Source: Basidiobolus meristosporus CBS 931.73 (lineage: Eukaryota > Basidiobolomycota > Basidiobolomycetes > Basidiobolales > Basidiobolaceae). From it: a stretch of 64,000 nt of DNA. A model generated the notes under the pieces. The model was not told where the DNA came from and did no database searches. It was given only the letters and a program-made list of their open reading frames with translations. The position numbers were made by a program, and so were the translations under genes. Where the stretch lies: assembly GCA_002104905.1 (NCBI GenBank), contig MCFE01000330.1:1-64000 (forward strand). Reading direction: 5' to 3'. Shown one piece after another: positions 12,550 to 23,973 of the stretch. Positions within the stretch are counted from its first letter, which is position 1; each line of letters starts with the position of its first letter.

Positions 12550-13548
12550 TCAGTTCTGCAACAATGTCCAGGCCCTACCAGGGACATTGTTCTCCCACGT
12601 ATCTACACAACCAGCCCCCTGTCCTCCAGGTGTATTGATGCCGCATCTACCAACTATATGTAGTGTCTTGCCTAGTGGCCCGCCGAACTCCAAGTTGGTA
12701 GGGGCCGTGAAAGTGGTTTTGATGATGGAGAGAAGCTGCCCACTGGGGGAGATTACAACCACCTTCTGTCCACCGTTGCGAGTCACAAATAGGTTTCCGG
12801 CGATATCGGTACGCATACCGTCGATGTCGATGCTTTGGGATTGGTCTTGGGCGAAGTCAAAAAAGAGGGTCTTGTTGGATACATCACCTGTTTGGGGGTT
12901 CACCAGATATCTCCAGATCTTGTTACTCACTGGAGTCCCATTCTGGTTCACCGCCTCAGAAAGGTACAGGTATTTGTCATCTGGGCTAAGTTCTATTCCA
13001 TTGGTGCGTCCCAGGAGATCCAGCCGTCTTGGGGTACCTTCCGCGGAGCATACCCAGAGATCACCATCCCCCGTCACACCGTTGCTCTGCCATTTCATCC
13101 CTGACAAAAATAGGAGACCAGACTTGGAGAGTGCAAGGTCATTTGGCTGCAGAATGTTAGGACTAGAGCAATGGTTTTTTGCCGTGATGGTGCCTCCATT
13201 GACGGTTAATCGCACGATCCTGTGGTTGACATAGTCTGCAGCAAATGCAACCGTTTGATTCCCTTTTTGGAATCTAATGGCGTTAAAGGCAGTACCCTGG
13301 GTAGCTTTGTCCTCATAGAATAGCTTCTGATTAGGGGTGATTTGGCCCAGGGTAGCTAGACTCGTACTAGTACCGAAGTTAACCGCGTAGATGTTACCGT
13401 TTTGGTCGACTCCAGCTCCCTCAATGAGGGGGCCGAATTTCGAGCTATTCTGATTGATCAAAGCTTTCGCATTGTATTGAGAGGCGGCTGCATTGATTCC
13501 TAAAGCCCATAATAAATAAAGCATGGAATGTGGCTTGAACGAAAGCAT
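12550..13548 (-). CDS. Secreted SMP-30/gluconolactonase-like six-bladed propeller, copy 1 (332 aa)
   Basis: The first about 22 residues form a signal peptide (hydrophobic YLLWALGINAAA). The rest carries propeller signatures of the SMP-30/gluconolactonase/LRE group: EGAGVDQNGNIYAVNFG with E43, NDLALSKSGLLFLSG, NGIELSPDDKYLYLSEA with N183, and DGMRTDIAGNLFVTRNGG with D243. In SMP-30 enzymes one Glu, one Asn and one Asp at equivalent positions bind the metal, so E43, N183 and D243 are the likely ligands; this is inferred by alignment by eye. It is probably a secreted lactonase or esterase-type hydrolase of unknown substrate. The gene is intronless. It is a close paralog of 16161-17165, with conserved ends (GRCGINTP, GCVDTWEN, PGRAW). 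A TATA-like box lies 83 bases upstream. Confidence 0.85.
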   Translation of the reverse strand: MLSFKPHSMLYLLWALGINAAASQYNAKALINQNSSKFGPLIEGAGVDQNGNIYAVNFGTSTSLATLGQITPNQKLFYEDKATQGTAFNAIRFQKGNQTVAFAADYVNHRIVRLTVNGGTITAKNHCSSPNILQPNDLALSKSGLLFLSGMKWQSNGVTGDGDLWVCSAEGTPRRLDLLGRTNGIELSPDDKYLYLSEAVNQNGTPVSNKIWRYLVNPQTGDVSNKTLFFDFAQDQSQSIDIDGMRTDIAGNLFVTRNGGQKVVVISPSGQLLSIIKTTFTAPTNLEFGGPLGKTLHIVGRCGINTPGGQGAGCVDTWENNVPGRAWTLLQN

Positions 13549-15313
13549 TTTAATGTCAGAAGGGCAACTGCAGAAGCGATGTTTGGGCTGATGAGGAATG
13601 GTACGGATTCGAATAGGTGGGGGTGCAAGGTACTTATACTGCTGAAACCCATCGGCTGTTCAGCTCATGAAACGTCGTAAATAAACCATATAGAATAGGT
13701 ATACTAAGAATAATATACAGCGAGTGTTTATGAATAGATCATCCGAAGGACAATTAATAAAATTATATTGCCCCTTGTGTAAACAAGTGAAGATGTGCTA
13801 ATAATCGGCCTTCTCTGGACACTCGCCTCGTTAGCTTCCACAAGCCAGTGCACAGCCTTCCATTCCCGTTTGCAAAGCTGACAATTAGTCCAAAATCGGG
13901 CGTAGCAACACTTGCTTTTGGATAGAATCTGTTATACACTTGGGCTAGTTGCCCAGCCTTCGCAAGCCAACTTGTTCCTTGTGATTATTGTGAGACATGC
14001 TACTTTGATTTCTCTGTAATCTATCCATCTTGGTACCCGGCTATTTGAATTACTTGACCATTGTGATAACATATTGTATTTGGGCCGCATATAGTCCTGC
14101 AACGGAGTAAAGATGATCGGCTAATCTGGTGGCTAGGGATTGGTCTATACACCATGATATCTGTGCTATTGTTGGTGGTATATAGGGTTAAATAAGATCG
14201 AATCCAGTGGTTGTTTCACAAGTTCCATCCATCACATCAGTGGTGTGATATACATAGAAGGAATGCAGAAGATTGAACCTGGGTTCCTTATGCTCACCCA
14301 CCAAACATGTCATCAAGGAACGGATACCTGGAAACCCATCTGGTCATTTAAACTTATTAAGAAAACACATGACGGTGCAAGCGATAGCAGCCTTCATGGT
14401 GCACGCTTCTTATGGATTCCATTCGGGACTAATTTGGTATTGGAAAAGCACTTGTATAACAGTCTTCAGGAAGGTCACTTGGGTGCCGTCAAGAATATCA
14501 GCCTGTTGTAGTCAAGAGCAGCCCGAATAACTCTTCGGGGCATCGCAGTCGTTTGTATGGTGGGGAGCCTTCGGTGATAGACAACGTACGCCTAATCATA
14601 TTAGTTTTCTCATCATGTGTCATCGAAACCAGATGGTAGCTGAAACAAAGTTGAATAGGAGTGGGTAGGCAGCATCTAAAATACCTCGTAGTGTTTGGCA
14701 CCCCGAGCGAAGTGTGTATGCGGTCTGGAACAAATATCGTAGCATACAGTTGTCAGAGAGGTTGAATGTGTTTAGTCAGAGGTGACTATTAGTGTATCGA
14801 ACAGGGCATTGTTCATGGTGGCAATATGGTCCACAATTACACATGTATATTATCATATCTGGTCCGGGTGATTGTTGATTACTGGGGTTAGCCTGATGCC
14901 TAACTCACAATGGCAATATGTGACTTGGAAATAGTATGGCTACTGTAGATATTGCCATATATATTAGTCGAATCAGACTCTAGCTTTCCAGAATTTTAGC
15001 ATAATACTGGCATGTAAGCAGTGCTGTCGGTTCCAGGGATTCCTATTGGGCAGGACTTCAAAGGGGCAGTCTTGCAGGGAGTGCCAATGGGTTCAGATCA
15101 TCCGGTAGATGTAGTCTCCTGTCTTTGTCGTCATTTGATCAACTACTATTAGGTGACCTATTTCAACCTAAAGTTTAGCATATATCCATTTCTATTCTAA
15201 ATGCGCCTACTCCTTAATTGTGAAAGTACTCTTCCCTTTTTCCTTCCCGTTTCTTTTTCCCGTGTAAGCAGTTTCCTAAGCCTTCTGTCATACCTCTATT
15301 CGACTCAACGAGG
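13549..15313. other. Intergenic region, no gene recognised
   Basis: About 1.8 kb between propeller copy 1 (-) and the small membrane-protein gene (+), apart from the TATA-like box near 13635. ORFs of 67-88 codons (14245-14701) lack protein-like features. Divergent promoters are expected. Confidence 0.4.
13631..13638 (-). promoter_or_regulatory. TATA-like box for propeller copy 1
   Basis: TATAAGTA on the minus strand, 83 bases before the ATG at 13548. Propeller copy 2 has a comparable box at a similar distance. Confidence 0.5.
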
Positions 15314-15670
15314 ATGTCTTTTATCTCTCCACTTTTCGGATCGATTACTTCGTTTGTGCACGATTACTTCAAGGAATTCACAGCGCAGCCACAGACTACC
15401 ATAGAAAAACTAGACCTCGACTACGAATTGATTTCAGCAGTGTTTACCTTGGTAGCGCTAGGAACCGGTTTATTAGTAACCTACAAGCTTATCCAACGTA
15501 CCATCTGGCTAGTACTAGGGGGGTTGAAACTTGGTTTTTACGCATTTTTGACTGCACTCTTTCTTTACTGTTTCATGGAATCAGAATGCAAATACTCTGA
15601 AGGTCCATTCGGTTTCTTTGCAAAAGAAGAGGTGGTAGAGCAGAGCGACTGGTTTCTACCGTGGAATTAG
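15314..15670 (+). CDS. Small two-helix membrane protein, APQ12-like (118 aa)
   Basis: An intronless ORF starting MSFISPLFGSITSFV. It has two hydrophobic segments, about residues 38-58 (LISAVFTLVALGTGLLVTYKL) and 64-88 (IWLVLGGLKLGFYAFLTALFLYCF), then an acidic tail ending WFLPWN. The layout, a hydrophobic helix followed by YKL and a second amphipathic/hydrophobic helix, resembles the APQ12 family of nuclear-envelope/ER proteins that affect nuclear pore assembly and lipid balance. The match is by pattern only. The alternative is an unrelated small membrane protein. It lies between the two propeller genes and is transcribed away from copy 1 and toward copy 2. Confidence 0.55.
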   Translation: MSFISPLFGSITSFVHDYFKEFTAQPQTTIEKLDLDYELISAVFTLVALGTGLLVTYKLIQRTIWLVLGGLKLGFYAFLTALFLYCFMESECKYSEGPFGFFAKEEVVEQSDWFLPWN

Positions 15671-16160
15671 CCCACCTGGGAGCGCAAACAATCGCCCTGT
15701 TTTGCCTTCACTTTGTCAACTCGTTACATGTATACATTCTGCTTTGTTTCTTTTGCTGGCAAAATCATGTCTATGTCCTAGGATAGGGACTCGTAAACCC
15801 CACAGAGATGGTTCTGCATATATTACGTTGAAGTATAATATAAACATCAATTCCGTGGACTTTGGGGAGCCTACCATCGACATTGACACGGAGGCATTTG
15901 GCGCCAAGTGAATGGGTGAAACTGAGTACTTGCGAATCAGCTGTTAAGTGGCTATCATGGTTTTTGGTGGTCCAAAGCCCCTAATGAATAGAACAGAAGC
16001 CTGAGTTATCAATTGCCAATCGAGCTCGTACTTTTATTGAGTCGCTTTCAATATGGAATTTACATGTATTAGTCTACAAAATTCGTGCCACTAACTCCAT
16101 AGTTGGATGATTCTAATCGTCCAGCTCAGTGCAAGAAGGGCAGTTTTATGGTATGAGAGA
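15671..16160. other. Convergent intergenic spacer
   Basis: About 490 bases between the small membrane-protein gene (+) and propeller copy 2 (-). No gene is seen; both 3' ends should lie here. Confidence 0.4.
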
Positions 16161-17165
16161 TCACTCGTTATCCTGAAGGATCCACCAGGCCCTTCCGGGC
16201 GCATCATTCTCCCATGTGTCTACACATCCAACACCGTGACCATGCGGAGTATTGATTCCACATCTGCCAACAATATACAACGTGGTGCCATTCGGTCCAC
16301 CGAATTCGATATTGGACGGGAAGGTGAAAGTGGTCTTGATAGAAGCCAAAATATCGCCGTTGGGGGACATCTTTAAGACTTCGCTTCCACCGTTGCGGGT
16401 CACAAACAAATTCCCTTTAATATCGGTTCGCATTCCGTCTATGTCAATATGTTGGGTCTGGATCTTGAGGAAGTCAAAAAACACTTTCTTATTAGACACA
16501 GCTCCAGTGGCTGGATTTACATCATATCGCCAGATCTTGTTACTAACTGGAGCACCATTTCGATTCGCTGCTTCAGACAGGTAAAGATACTTGTCATCTG
16601 GACTGAGTTCAATCCCATTTGTGCGACCCAAGGTCTCCAGTCTTTGAGGCACTCCGGCAGGAGAGCACACCCACAAGTCGCCATCTCCTGCTTGGTTATT
16701 AGGTTTCCATTTGGTCCCCGACAGAAACAGGAGGCCTGCCCTAGAAAGGGCCAGGTCATTAGGTTGGATCATGTCAGGGCTAGCGCAGAAGTTCTTGGAG
16801 GTTATGTCGTCGTCATTAATCGTTAGCTCGACTACGCGATGGTTAATATAGTCGGCTGCATAGGCAAAGGTTTTATCGTCCTTCACGAAGAACCGTATTC
16901 CGTTAAAGGCTGTACCCTTTGCAGTTTTATCTTCGTAAAACAACTCCTGAGGGGTCACCTGGCCAATGGTTCCCACCCGCGCTGAATTCCCGTGGTTTAC
17001 TGCAAAAATGTTCCCCTCATCATCCACAGCTGTGCCTTCGATGAAAGGGCCAAACTGTGAGTTGATCGCGTCCACCAAAGGTTTTGCCGGGTACTGAGTG
17101 ACAGCCGCATTCACGGTCAGGGCTGTTGCCACCAGAAAAATCGACTTGGACTTTAAAAACAGCAT
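16161..17165 (-). CDS. Secreted SMP-30/gluconolactonase-like six-bladed propeller, copy 2 (334 aa)
   Basis: A signal peptide (SIFLVATALTVNAAV, first about 21 residues) precedes the same domain order as copy 1: FIEGTAVDDEGNIFAVN with E43, NDLALSRAGLLFLSG, NGIELSPDDKYLYLSEA, DGMRTDIKGNLFVTRNGG, and ends GRCGINTP, GCVDTWEN, PGRAWWILQD. Candidate metal ligands are E43, the N of NGIEL and the D of DGMRTD. The two copies are clearly recent paralogs on the same strand, separated by an unrelated gene on the other strand, so this is a duplication with an intervening gene rather than a simple tandem. Product: probable secreted lactonase/hydrolase, substrate unknown. Intronless, with a TATA box 93 bases upstream. 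Confidence 0.85.
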   Translation of the reverse strand: MLFLKSKSIFLVATALTVNAAVTQYPAKPLVDAINSQFGPFIEGTAVDDEGNIFAVNHGNSARVGTIGQVTPQELFYEDKTAKGTAFNGIRFFVKDDKTFAYAADYINHRVVELTINDDDITSKNFCASPDMIQPNDLALSRAGLLFLSGTKWKPNNQAGDGDLWVCSPAGVPQRLETLGRTNGIELSPDDKYLYLSEAANRNGAPVSNKIWRYDVNPATGAVSNKKVFFDFLKIQTQHIDIDGMRTDIKGNLFVTRNGGSEVLKMSPNGDILASIKTTFTFPSNIEFGGPNGTTLYIVGRCGINTPHGHGVGCVDTWENDAPGRAWWILQDNE

Positions 17166-20100
17166 TGCTATGGATGAGGAAGGAAGGTTAAGGGAACAAA
17201 GGTTAGTCTGGTGAAGGGGGGTTACTTGTTAATGAAGAGGATTCAGAGACTGCGACTCTTATATACGCCCATGGATTGTTTGTTATCCTTTATCCAGGAG
17301 CCGGTAACCGGATTCTGTAGAATGGCATATTAATGGTTAATGGAAGGATTCATCTCAGACTTGTCCATTATGTGAACGGATGTAAGTGCTAGGTGCTGTG
17401 CGTTCACATCTGGATTCTCCATGGATCACCGGACTGAAGCCTAACATGCAATCTAGTTCTATATTCAATCATCCGTGCTAAACAGCAGGGTTGGTAAGTG
17501 CTCATTCACATCAGGCTACATCCTCAGAGCGGAGTATTTCTACTCAATTATCAAGGTGCATGGTGTATTCTGGCCATTCAGCGCACCAATTCAAACTCTA
17601 TTAAGGATAAGCTTATTTCCATCTCAGATGTTACCCCTCTACAGTCCCGCCTTGTCTTAGTTTGCTGGCTGAACCAGATTGGGTGGATTTGCCTCGCCAC
17701 CGTCAAGCTCCTTAAACCGAGTCGACACCCACTTTGCTTGAGTGTTGCCACTCCACCAACAAGGGGTTGATCCGGGGATTACGTCATGCCTTACAATCCA
17801 ACCAAATTGTTTAGAGTCCATTCACCATTGCTGTAGGCTGAGGAAACAATCCGTTGATACATCTCGCAATCGCAAGAACATATTGAGAGCCCCTATGTGG
17901 AAGCCACCCTATATATCCTTCCTAATAATTGTGCACACTCGACCAATTTCCAATCCATACGTAACCATTTTATGAATAGGAGGAATAGACAGATCCAGAT
18001 GCGGGAATCTTCTATTGAAACATAGAATGATAGCGATTTCTCTTTTCAATCCACATTGTATCGGGAACAATATGGGAACTGGCTGTACTATCTTCCGTAA
18101 GTCCTCTACTTCTCCATAGCTAGGTAATGACCGCAATTTCCTATACCCTCCCACTGGATGGATTGGGGTTCTACTTGGACTGACATCCCTTCACAATCAG
18201 GCAATGAGTTGAGTTAACTTCCTGGATAGCCACATACCCAGTTACAATTCAGATGCTCGTTTCTGGGGGCTGCTCAGGAAGCGAAATAGGGCTCTTCCCA
18301 TGGATATGTAGCTGCCTATTTTGGTATTGCTGTAACCACCTGCCTGGTAACTTTCGAGGCAAGTGTAATCAAAGACTTGAAGAGCACTCCACCTATTCTG
18401 GAGACATATTGGGCGGAGCCCTCTTTGAAGGACTGTTCGCCACACCCTCTCGTGCTGAGCCTGGACTAAGATACATCGCCCATCTACAACAATCTTGATC
18501 CCGATTGGAATTTTCGTGGTGACTTGCATGAGAATGTAGCTTTCTGTGCTTGGTAAATTAGTTAATATATAGGCGTTTCATATCTGCTGGATTCATTTCT
18601 TTCTAGATTTGCCACCAGAATAGATCGGTCAGGCTTAGAGAGATGCAGCCACCGGTATGGTGGTCTGGTTCTGCAAAAGCGCATATCCCACTAACATAAT
18701 GCTGGCTTCGTTGCCTGCATGATTCATAAGAGCGCCTCAGTGTGCATAGGGCCAGCTACTTCTATTGATTAGTAATATCCCCCGAAATATGCCGGAGTTT
18801 GAATGCCATCTTTCCCCAAGTATCTTGCAGCTACTTTGGGAGGGTCCGGCCATTAGAATCCAACTTGCATCGATGCCGGTACATGGGCCTTTCTAGGCGT
18901 AAGAATTACAGATGTCCATTTATGTTGTAAGCCCATCGGTTTATCATCTGCTTCTAATGGCAGTGAAGGCATAGACTGGCCAACTCTTCACTCCAATCTA
19001 TATCAGGATGGTGCGCTGCCCATGAGTGTGAGAGAGATGTACCAATAAATAATCAACGAATACGCGTCTTTATATATCTGACTCATGTTTTGTGCGATTA
19101 AATAAGTAGAGCATTGTATATACATTTCCGTACCCATCAAGCCTCATTCCTCAGGGTAAGCAATGACAGAAATACCGGTTTACCAAGATACCGGAGTATT
19201 AGGAGGCGGAAAGTTGGAATACGTGCCAGATGCTTGTCCAAGTTGATGGCAATCTCACGAACGAATTTTACCGCATACGAAACTACTTCAGTGGCGAAGA
19301 TAGCTCATACTTTTGTTCTGTGGGGCTCCTTGATGTATGGCTGCGCAAGCCAGATGCATTGATGTCGTAATTAATCGTGATTACGTCTAGTTATGGAGAA
19401 CTTGCAAACCCTCAACATCCAACTCATCCAAGATATATGTGCGGAGAGTGCATAGATACTATTGCCAATGGTGCATGCTAAAATAGATTGATCAACAACG
19501 TAAAGACCTTCTCAACACTGATGGCGGAAACAGACATGTATGTAGGTATGCAGCAATCGCTGTATCCGCTAATCAAACTACATAAAATGCCTAAATTATA
19601 AAGCATTGGATAGGCGTCCATTTGAAGAATCAGAATCAAACTGCACTGCATTTGCGGGAATTTGTACATGATGGATTCCTACCACAGAGTTGATGCCAAT
19701 CATTAAGTGCAATGTCATCCTTGTAAACAATGGCCAAGTTGGCATCACAGTCATGACATTTCATTGAAGTATTTTTCCATGGTGATTGTACCCGAAAAAT
19801 CCCCCTATCAATTATTGGCACAGTTTTGGCTGATAATTCAATTAGCTGTACCTCGATGGTAGCTGAATGTTCATGGATCTGTCATTTTGTTGATGTTGGG
19901 CAAGGGCTTGCATAGACTATTAGCAGACTTCTGGTATTGGTTCTTCAGATATGCTCCAAAGGAGGCACAAACATCACTATGTGGTACCAACCTTCATCTA
20001 CTGAAACGCATGAATAGGCAACATGAAGGTTAGCTTTGCTAATGGTTGCCCATAGTACATTGGTCCAATATCCACCACATGATCCGCCAAGGCGCAAGTG

Positions 20101-20770
20101 CGATCGAACCGAGATGATGCCATTCCCTCAAATACCAAGAAACATTTCCAACACTTCGTGGGAATCCTCACAACTTACCAACTACCTTTCGTCAGTCGAG
20201 ATATTCCAATCAATTGCTCCTGGTAAGGGTCATGGTCTCAGGGATGGCGGCGCTTGCGCTATAATTCGGCGAACATCTCACCGAAGCAGTAGGCAATGGC
20301 TTTCATTTCATGAGACCACCCCGAGAATTAGCGTAGGTGATTCTCGTCTCCGGCAAAATATACGCGAGTTCAAACCACCGTTATTAAAATGAATGCGTCT
20401 GTAAAAAGCGCTTGCACCAAACGCAGAAAACATCATCAAGTGGCGACTTGGCGAGATCTATGATCGGTTTGTTTGCGATCGCTCTCCATGGTCCCGATTT
20501 TCACATCACAAATCTCCCTCAATGTATGGCCATCAACAATATGCCGCAAGACGGATCCAGGATCCTAAGTATGTCGATCGTAAGGCGTCCAGATATGCGA
20601 TTGGAGGTCCAAGAATGGTAGCATTGATGAAATCCATCGTTGCAGAAAACATGGCGAAGATCCTGCGTTCGACATGGCAATTCGTAAACAGGATGTCCCC
20701 CTGGTTTGAGTCATCATAACATCAGTGGCCATCCGAAATCCACATGAACAACCCACTCTTGTCTCAGGCC
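17166..20770. other. 3.6 kb without a recognisable intact gene
   Basis: Only short open stretches are present (for example 18242-18529 minus, 20036-20392 plus). A few minus-strand stretches near 18.2-18.9, 19.1-19.4 and 20.0-20.7 kb look faintly protein-like (short runs such as GPCTGIDASWILMAG or FINATILGPPIAYLDAL) but are broken by stops and in several frames. They may be worn pseudogenes of secreted or membrane proteins. No family is recognised and no transposon ends were seen. Confidence 0.35.
17258..17265 (-). promoter_or_regulatory. TATA box for propeller copy 2
   Basis: TATATAAG on the minus strand, 93 bases before the ATG at 17165. Confidence 0.55.
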
Positions 20771-20778
20771 TATATAAA
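20771..20778 (+). promoter_or_regulatory. TATA box of the solute-binding-protein-like gene
   Basis: TATATAAA, 66 bases upstream of the ATG at 20837; the spacing fits a core promoter with a short leader. Confidence 0.6.
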
Positions 20779-20836
20779 CGAGAGGCCCGATTCACAGAAC
20801 AGACAGTAGATTTCCTTAGATTCCTAGACATCGTAA

Positions 20837-22040
20837 ATGCTTCGCAATTCTGCAATTGCCCTCTTGGCTGCCGCAACCCTCTTGTCAGCGGCCGTGGTAT
20901 CCTCTTCGGCCGAAGGCACGAACTCCACATCTCTTCCTCCACCTTATGTCGAAAAGGAGGAGGCTGAGTTGCAACGGTTGTACCAAGCGGCTCTCAAGGA
21001 GGGTGGGCTCGTCAACGTCTTTGCTGGAGGGGACAGGAAAAATGCCATGGCGCATATGGTCACCGCATTCGAGACGAAATTTCCGGGGACAAAATTGAAC
21101 ATCACTGTGGATCTCAGTAAGTACCACGATGCGCTGATCGACAAACAACTCGCCCGAGGAGGTGATGCTCTTGAACCCGATGTTGCCCACCTCCAGACGT
21201 TACATGATTTCCCGAAGTGGAAGGCCCAAGGCGCTTTGCTCCAGTATGTATTGTCTAACGTCCTGTCCCTGTCCCTGTCCCTGCCGCAGCCCACTCACTA
21301 CGCTGTGTCCCTTTAGGTACAAACCTGTAGGCTTCGATCACATCCATGACCCTTTCAAGGATCCGGAGGGCTACTACTGGGCCACGAGTATTTACTTTTT
21401 CACCAACATGATCAGTAAATCGGTGCCTGAGGACCAGAGACCGATCGAGGCCGCGGACTACCTGGCATCCGGGCTACAAAATGGCAAGATCATGTACACC
21501 TATCCGAACGACGACGACGCCGTTCTCTACCAATTCATGCGCCTCATCCAACAAAACGGCCTGGAATGGTTCAAAGGCTTCCTCGCCCAAAAGCCCTGGG
21601 TGGTTCGGGGAACCAACACCCCTGGTTTCTACGTCAGGAACGCGACCGTACTGAGCAGTTTCACCACCATGGGCAACCTGAGACCGAGTGCGAACTGGAC
21701 CGCCATCACCGTCGTGCCCAAAACCACCTTCTTCCAATCATGGTCCCAGTTCGGGGCTATCTTCACCCATGCCAAACATCCTGCCGCTGCGAAGCTCTAC
21801 GTCAGCTGGCTGACCTCCTATAACGTGCAGAAAAACCTCATGACTGCCTCGTGGTCCCAGCGAACGGACGTTCCCTTACCACCGGGTATGAGGCCCATCT
21901 GGGAGACCCCAAACACCGACCCTATTGGCTTCCGGGATTACATGATGAACCGCACCAAGGTTGCGGAAGACAAGGCGTTCATCGAGAAATGGGTGGGTCC
22001 GGTGCAAGGAGTATCCCCGTTGGACTTGACCTACAGTTGA
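20837..22040 (+). CDS. Secreted ABC-type solute-binding-protein-like protein (376 aa)
   Basis: Exons 20837-21243 and 21317-22040 join in frame (376 codons). The intron has donor GTATGT, a CTAAC-like branch site and acceptor TTTAG, and contains a short CCTGTC tandem run. A signal peptide (about 1-25, ALLAAATLLSAAVV) is followed by LQRLYQAALKEGGLVNVFAGGD and FETKFPGTKLNITVDLSKYHD, the usual opening of bacterial periplasmic iron/thiamine-type binding proteins (type 2 periplasmic fold). Later come EGYYWATSIYFF and AKHPAAAKLYVSWL, typical of the second lobe. Such proteins occur in fungi without the rest of an ABC importer; their role is unclear and may be extracellular ligand capture. Bacterial ancestry is plausible, but the intron and signal peptide show it is a domesticated nuclear gene. 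Confidence 0.8.
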
Positions 22041-22496
22041 GCTGTTCAGCTATGCCACCAAAAAAAGTATTAGTAATAAATCGGAGTTCAGTCATGATTA
22101 AGAGGGTCCATTGCCATCCTGATGTCAGCAGTCAAGAAATAGTGCGATGCATATCGAGTCGTCGGTAAGCCCTGGTAACCAGCTGATTGGTAAAGAGGGT
22201 TGTTAGTTGAGCCTACGGAACAATTGTCGCTAGATTTCGGCTCTCTACACTCCACCAATCGGTTACCACCGGGATGATTGTTTCTTCCATGTGCCGGTGG
22301 GAGCGAGTGGATTCGCGTTGTGCGTGGTGGAGTGTGCTTAGGGGTCCGCGCAAGTGGCCAGGGGTGCGGCGTTCGGGAATTCTTAATACGCCCGGGAGGG
22401 GATTGATCAGGTTGGGGAGCGGATCGCCCATAAATGTCATCAATCTGGCATATGCACATTGACATGGATGGTGTCATTATTTGATCGGATTCCTTG
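22041..22496. other. Spacer at the edge of the repeat-rich half
   Basis: Contains the 3' region of the solute-binding-protein-like gene. No gene is recognised. CpG is still ordinary here (for example in 22300-22430), whereas most of the sequence beyond 30 kb is CpG-poor. Confidence 0.4.
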
Positions 22497-22806
22497 GCGG
22501 GTTGTGTGCACCCTATGAGAAATCGCCAACTTGGAACTCATCTGATAAGCTGCTTGTGTTGTAAAGGTATTTTGCTGGCATTTTGCTGGTGTTTTTCCTT
22601 CAAATTTTTCGTTGAACTACTTTGTGGAAGCAGTAGGTAGCTGATTACCAAATTTTGTGTGAGTACTGGTGGACCTAGTCTCCTCCTAGAAAATACATCT
22701 GCTTGTCTGCCAAATAGCTAGTACCTGAGATGTTGAGAGTTGTAAGTTTAGAGGAACTTGACATTTGCTGATATTATGATGTCATTCCAATGGCCTTTTA
22801 TTGAAG
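22497..22806 (+). repeat. Direct repeat R, copy 1 (left edge of the ankyrin-like array)
   Basis: About 310 bases matching 30380-30665 in the same direction. Shared blocks include CCCTATGAGAAATC, CTCATCTGATAA, TTGCTGGTGTTTTTCCT, CCTAGTCTCCTCC and TCTGCTTGTCTGCC. A shorter third match lies at 23125-23222. It could be a dispersed element or the 3' flank of a lost array member. Confidence 0.6.
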
Positions 22807-23124
22807 TTTTTTGCTTAGGGGCAGTGTGATTATATCCTTTGGAGTATACCATGAAAAACCTGGTAATACACCTTGCATCCACCTCTGCTTTCACTTCCAC
22901 CCTTGCTTCCTTCCTTAATTGATCTGGACCCTAAGTTGGGTATACAATGAGCAACCTGGTAGTGGGAAATCCAGTAATTCTGGTTTGGAAATGGTGCAGC
23001 CTCTGAAGAGAGGCTATTCATATTTGTACTCATTGCTACTACAAGTAGTAATTCCAGACGTACTATGTTGCTCCACAAGCCTCTGAACACTTAACACAGC
23101 AAAAAGTGCACAGCATCTAATACT

Positions 23125-23222
23125 CTACTGGTGTTTTTCTTTCAAGCTTTTAGATGCAATTCTTGATGGTAATGGTGAATTGATAATTACCAAAATATGG
23201 TATCAATGCCAGCTGGCCTAGT
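23125..23222 (+). repeat. Direct repeat R, partial copy 2
   Basis: About 100 bases (CTGGTGTTTTTCTTTCAAG to GCCTAGTCT) matching the first part of repeat R. It joins directly to a C-terminal relic of the ankyrin-like family. Confidence 0.5.
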
Positions 23223-23460
23223 CTTGGAAACCAAGAGGAATCTGACAAGTTCCATCTTGGAGACCATTCAGAGGAACCACGGACATACGTTTCGAAGTGA
23301 AAAAGACTCCCTGATGCGTTTGGTTCACTCAACAGGCGATGCAATACAGTATCATGAGCAGTATCATACATTGAAAGCAACCAAGCCTTATCCGTATCCT
23401 TCTCTACTTGTGACAAGTTTTCCCATTCCTTCATGAGCTCATGCCATTTGTTTATGGTTG
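23197..23460 (+). pseudogene. C-terminal relic of an F-box/ankyrin-like family member
   Basis: The frame from 23197 reads ETKRNLTSSILETIQRN, then FRSEKDSLMRLVHSTGDAI. This matches METRRRLVLETLFD and YRSEKDYLMDLIHSTGDVV of the intact gene at 25817. A frame shift near 23405 leads into FSHSFMSSCH, equivalent to FSRSFRASCR. The N-terminal nine tenths are missing and repeat R takes their place. It is a dead fragment. Confidence 0.7.
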
Positions 23461-23973
23461 ATTGCCCAGGTGCACAGATCGCAAAGATTGAGCCGGCACC
23501 AAGTGCAACGGATGTGCGCTTACTACTTCGATATGGTAAAGAAAAAAAGAAAATCTCATCATGATTTACCTGAAAAAAACTAACTATGCACCTTTGATAA
23601 AACACGACCAGTCTGTTGAAGATGTGTATACTCAATATGCTTGGAAAATATTATGCGCTACTCTACAAAAACTATCACATAACACCTGTGTTGTTGTTGG
23701 CTCTGGCAGTTTACCATCAAGTTTATTGCTTTTTACAGCTGATTATGATTCCTCGTAGTATCTGCAATCTTATACCCAAGTTTATTTAGTCGACTTCCAT
23801 AACGAAGGTTCAAACACAACATAATTCACCAAGATTGCAATATGGATGAGGCATAGTCGTTGTTGTGGAATACATTCTAGAAATCCTATTGGTGCACCGA
23901 AAATCAACATATATGTACTCCCTCCCGGATTCATTGATCCATTCAAACAAAAAGAAACCGAACACATCTAAGC
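23461..23973. other. Spacer between two array relics
   Basis: No intact gene. Short opposing ORFs occur (up to 161 codons on the minus strand at 23150-23635), but that one overlaps the family relic on the plus strand and is its shadow. Confidence 0.4.

Noticed and set aside
23150-23635. Minus-strand ORF of 161 codons
   Set aside because: It overlaps the plus-strand relic whose homology to the intact ankyrin-like genes is clear; the minus frame has no such support.
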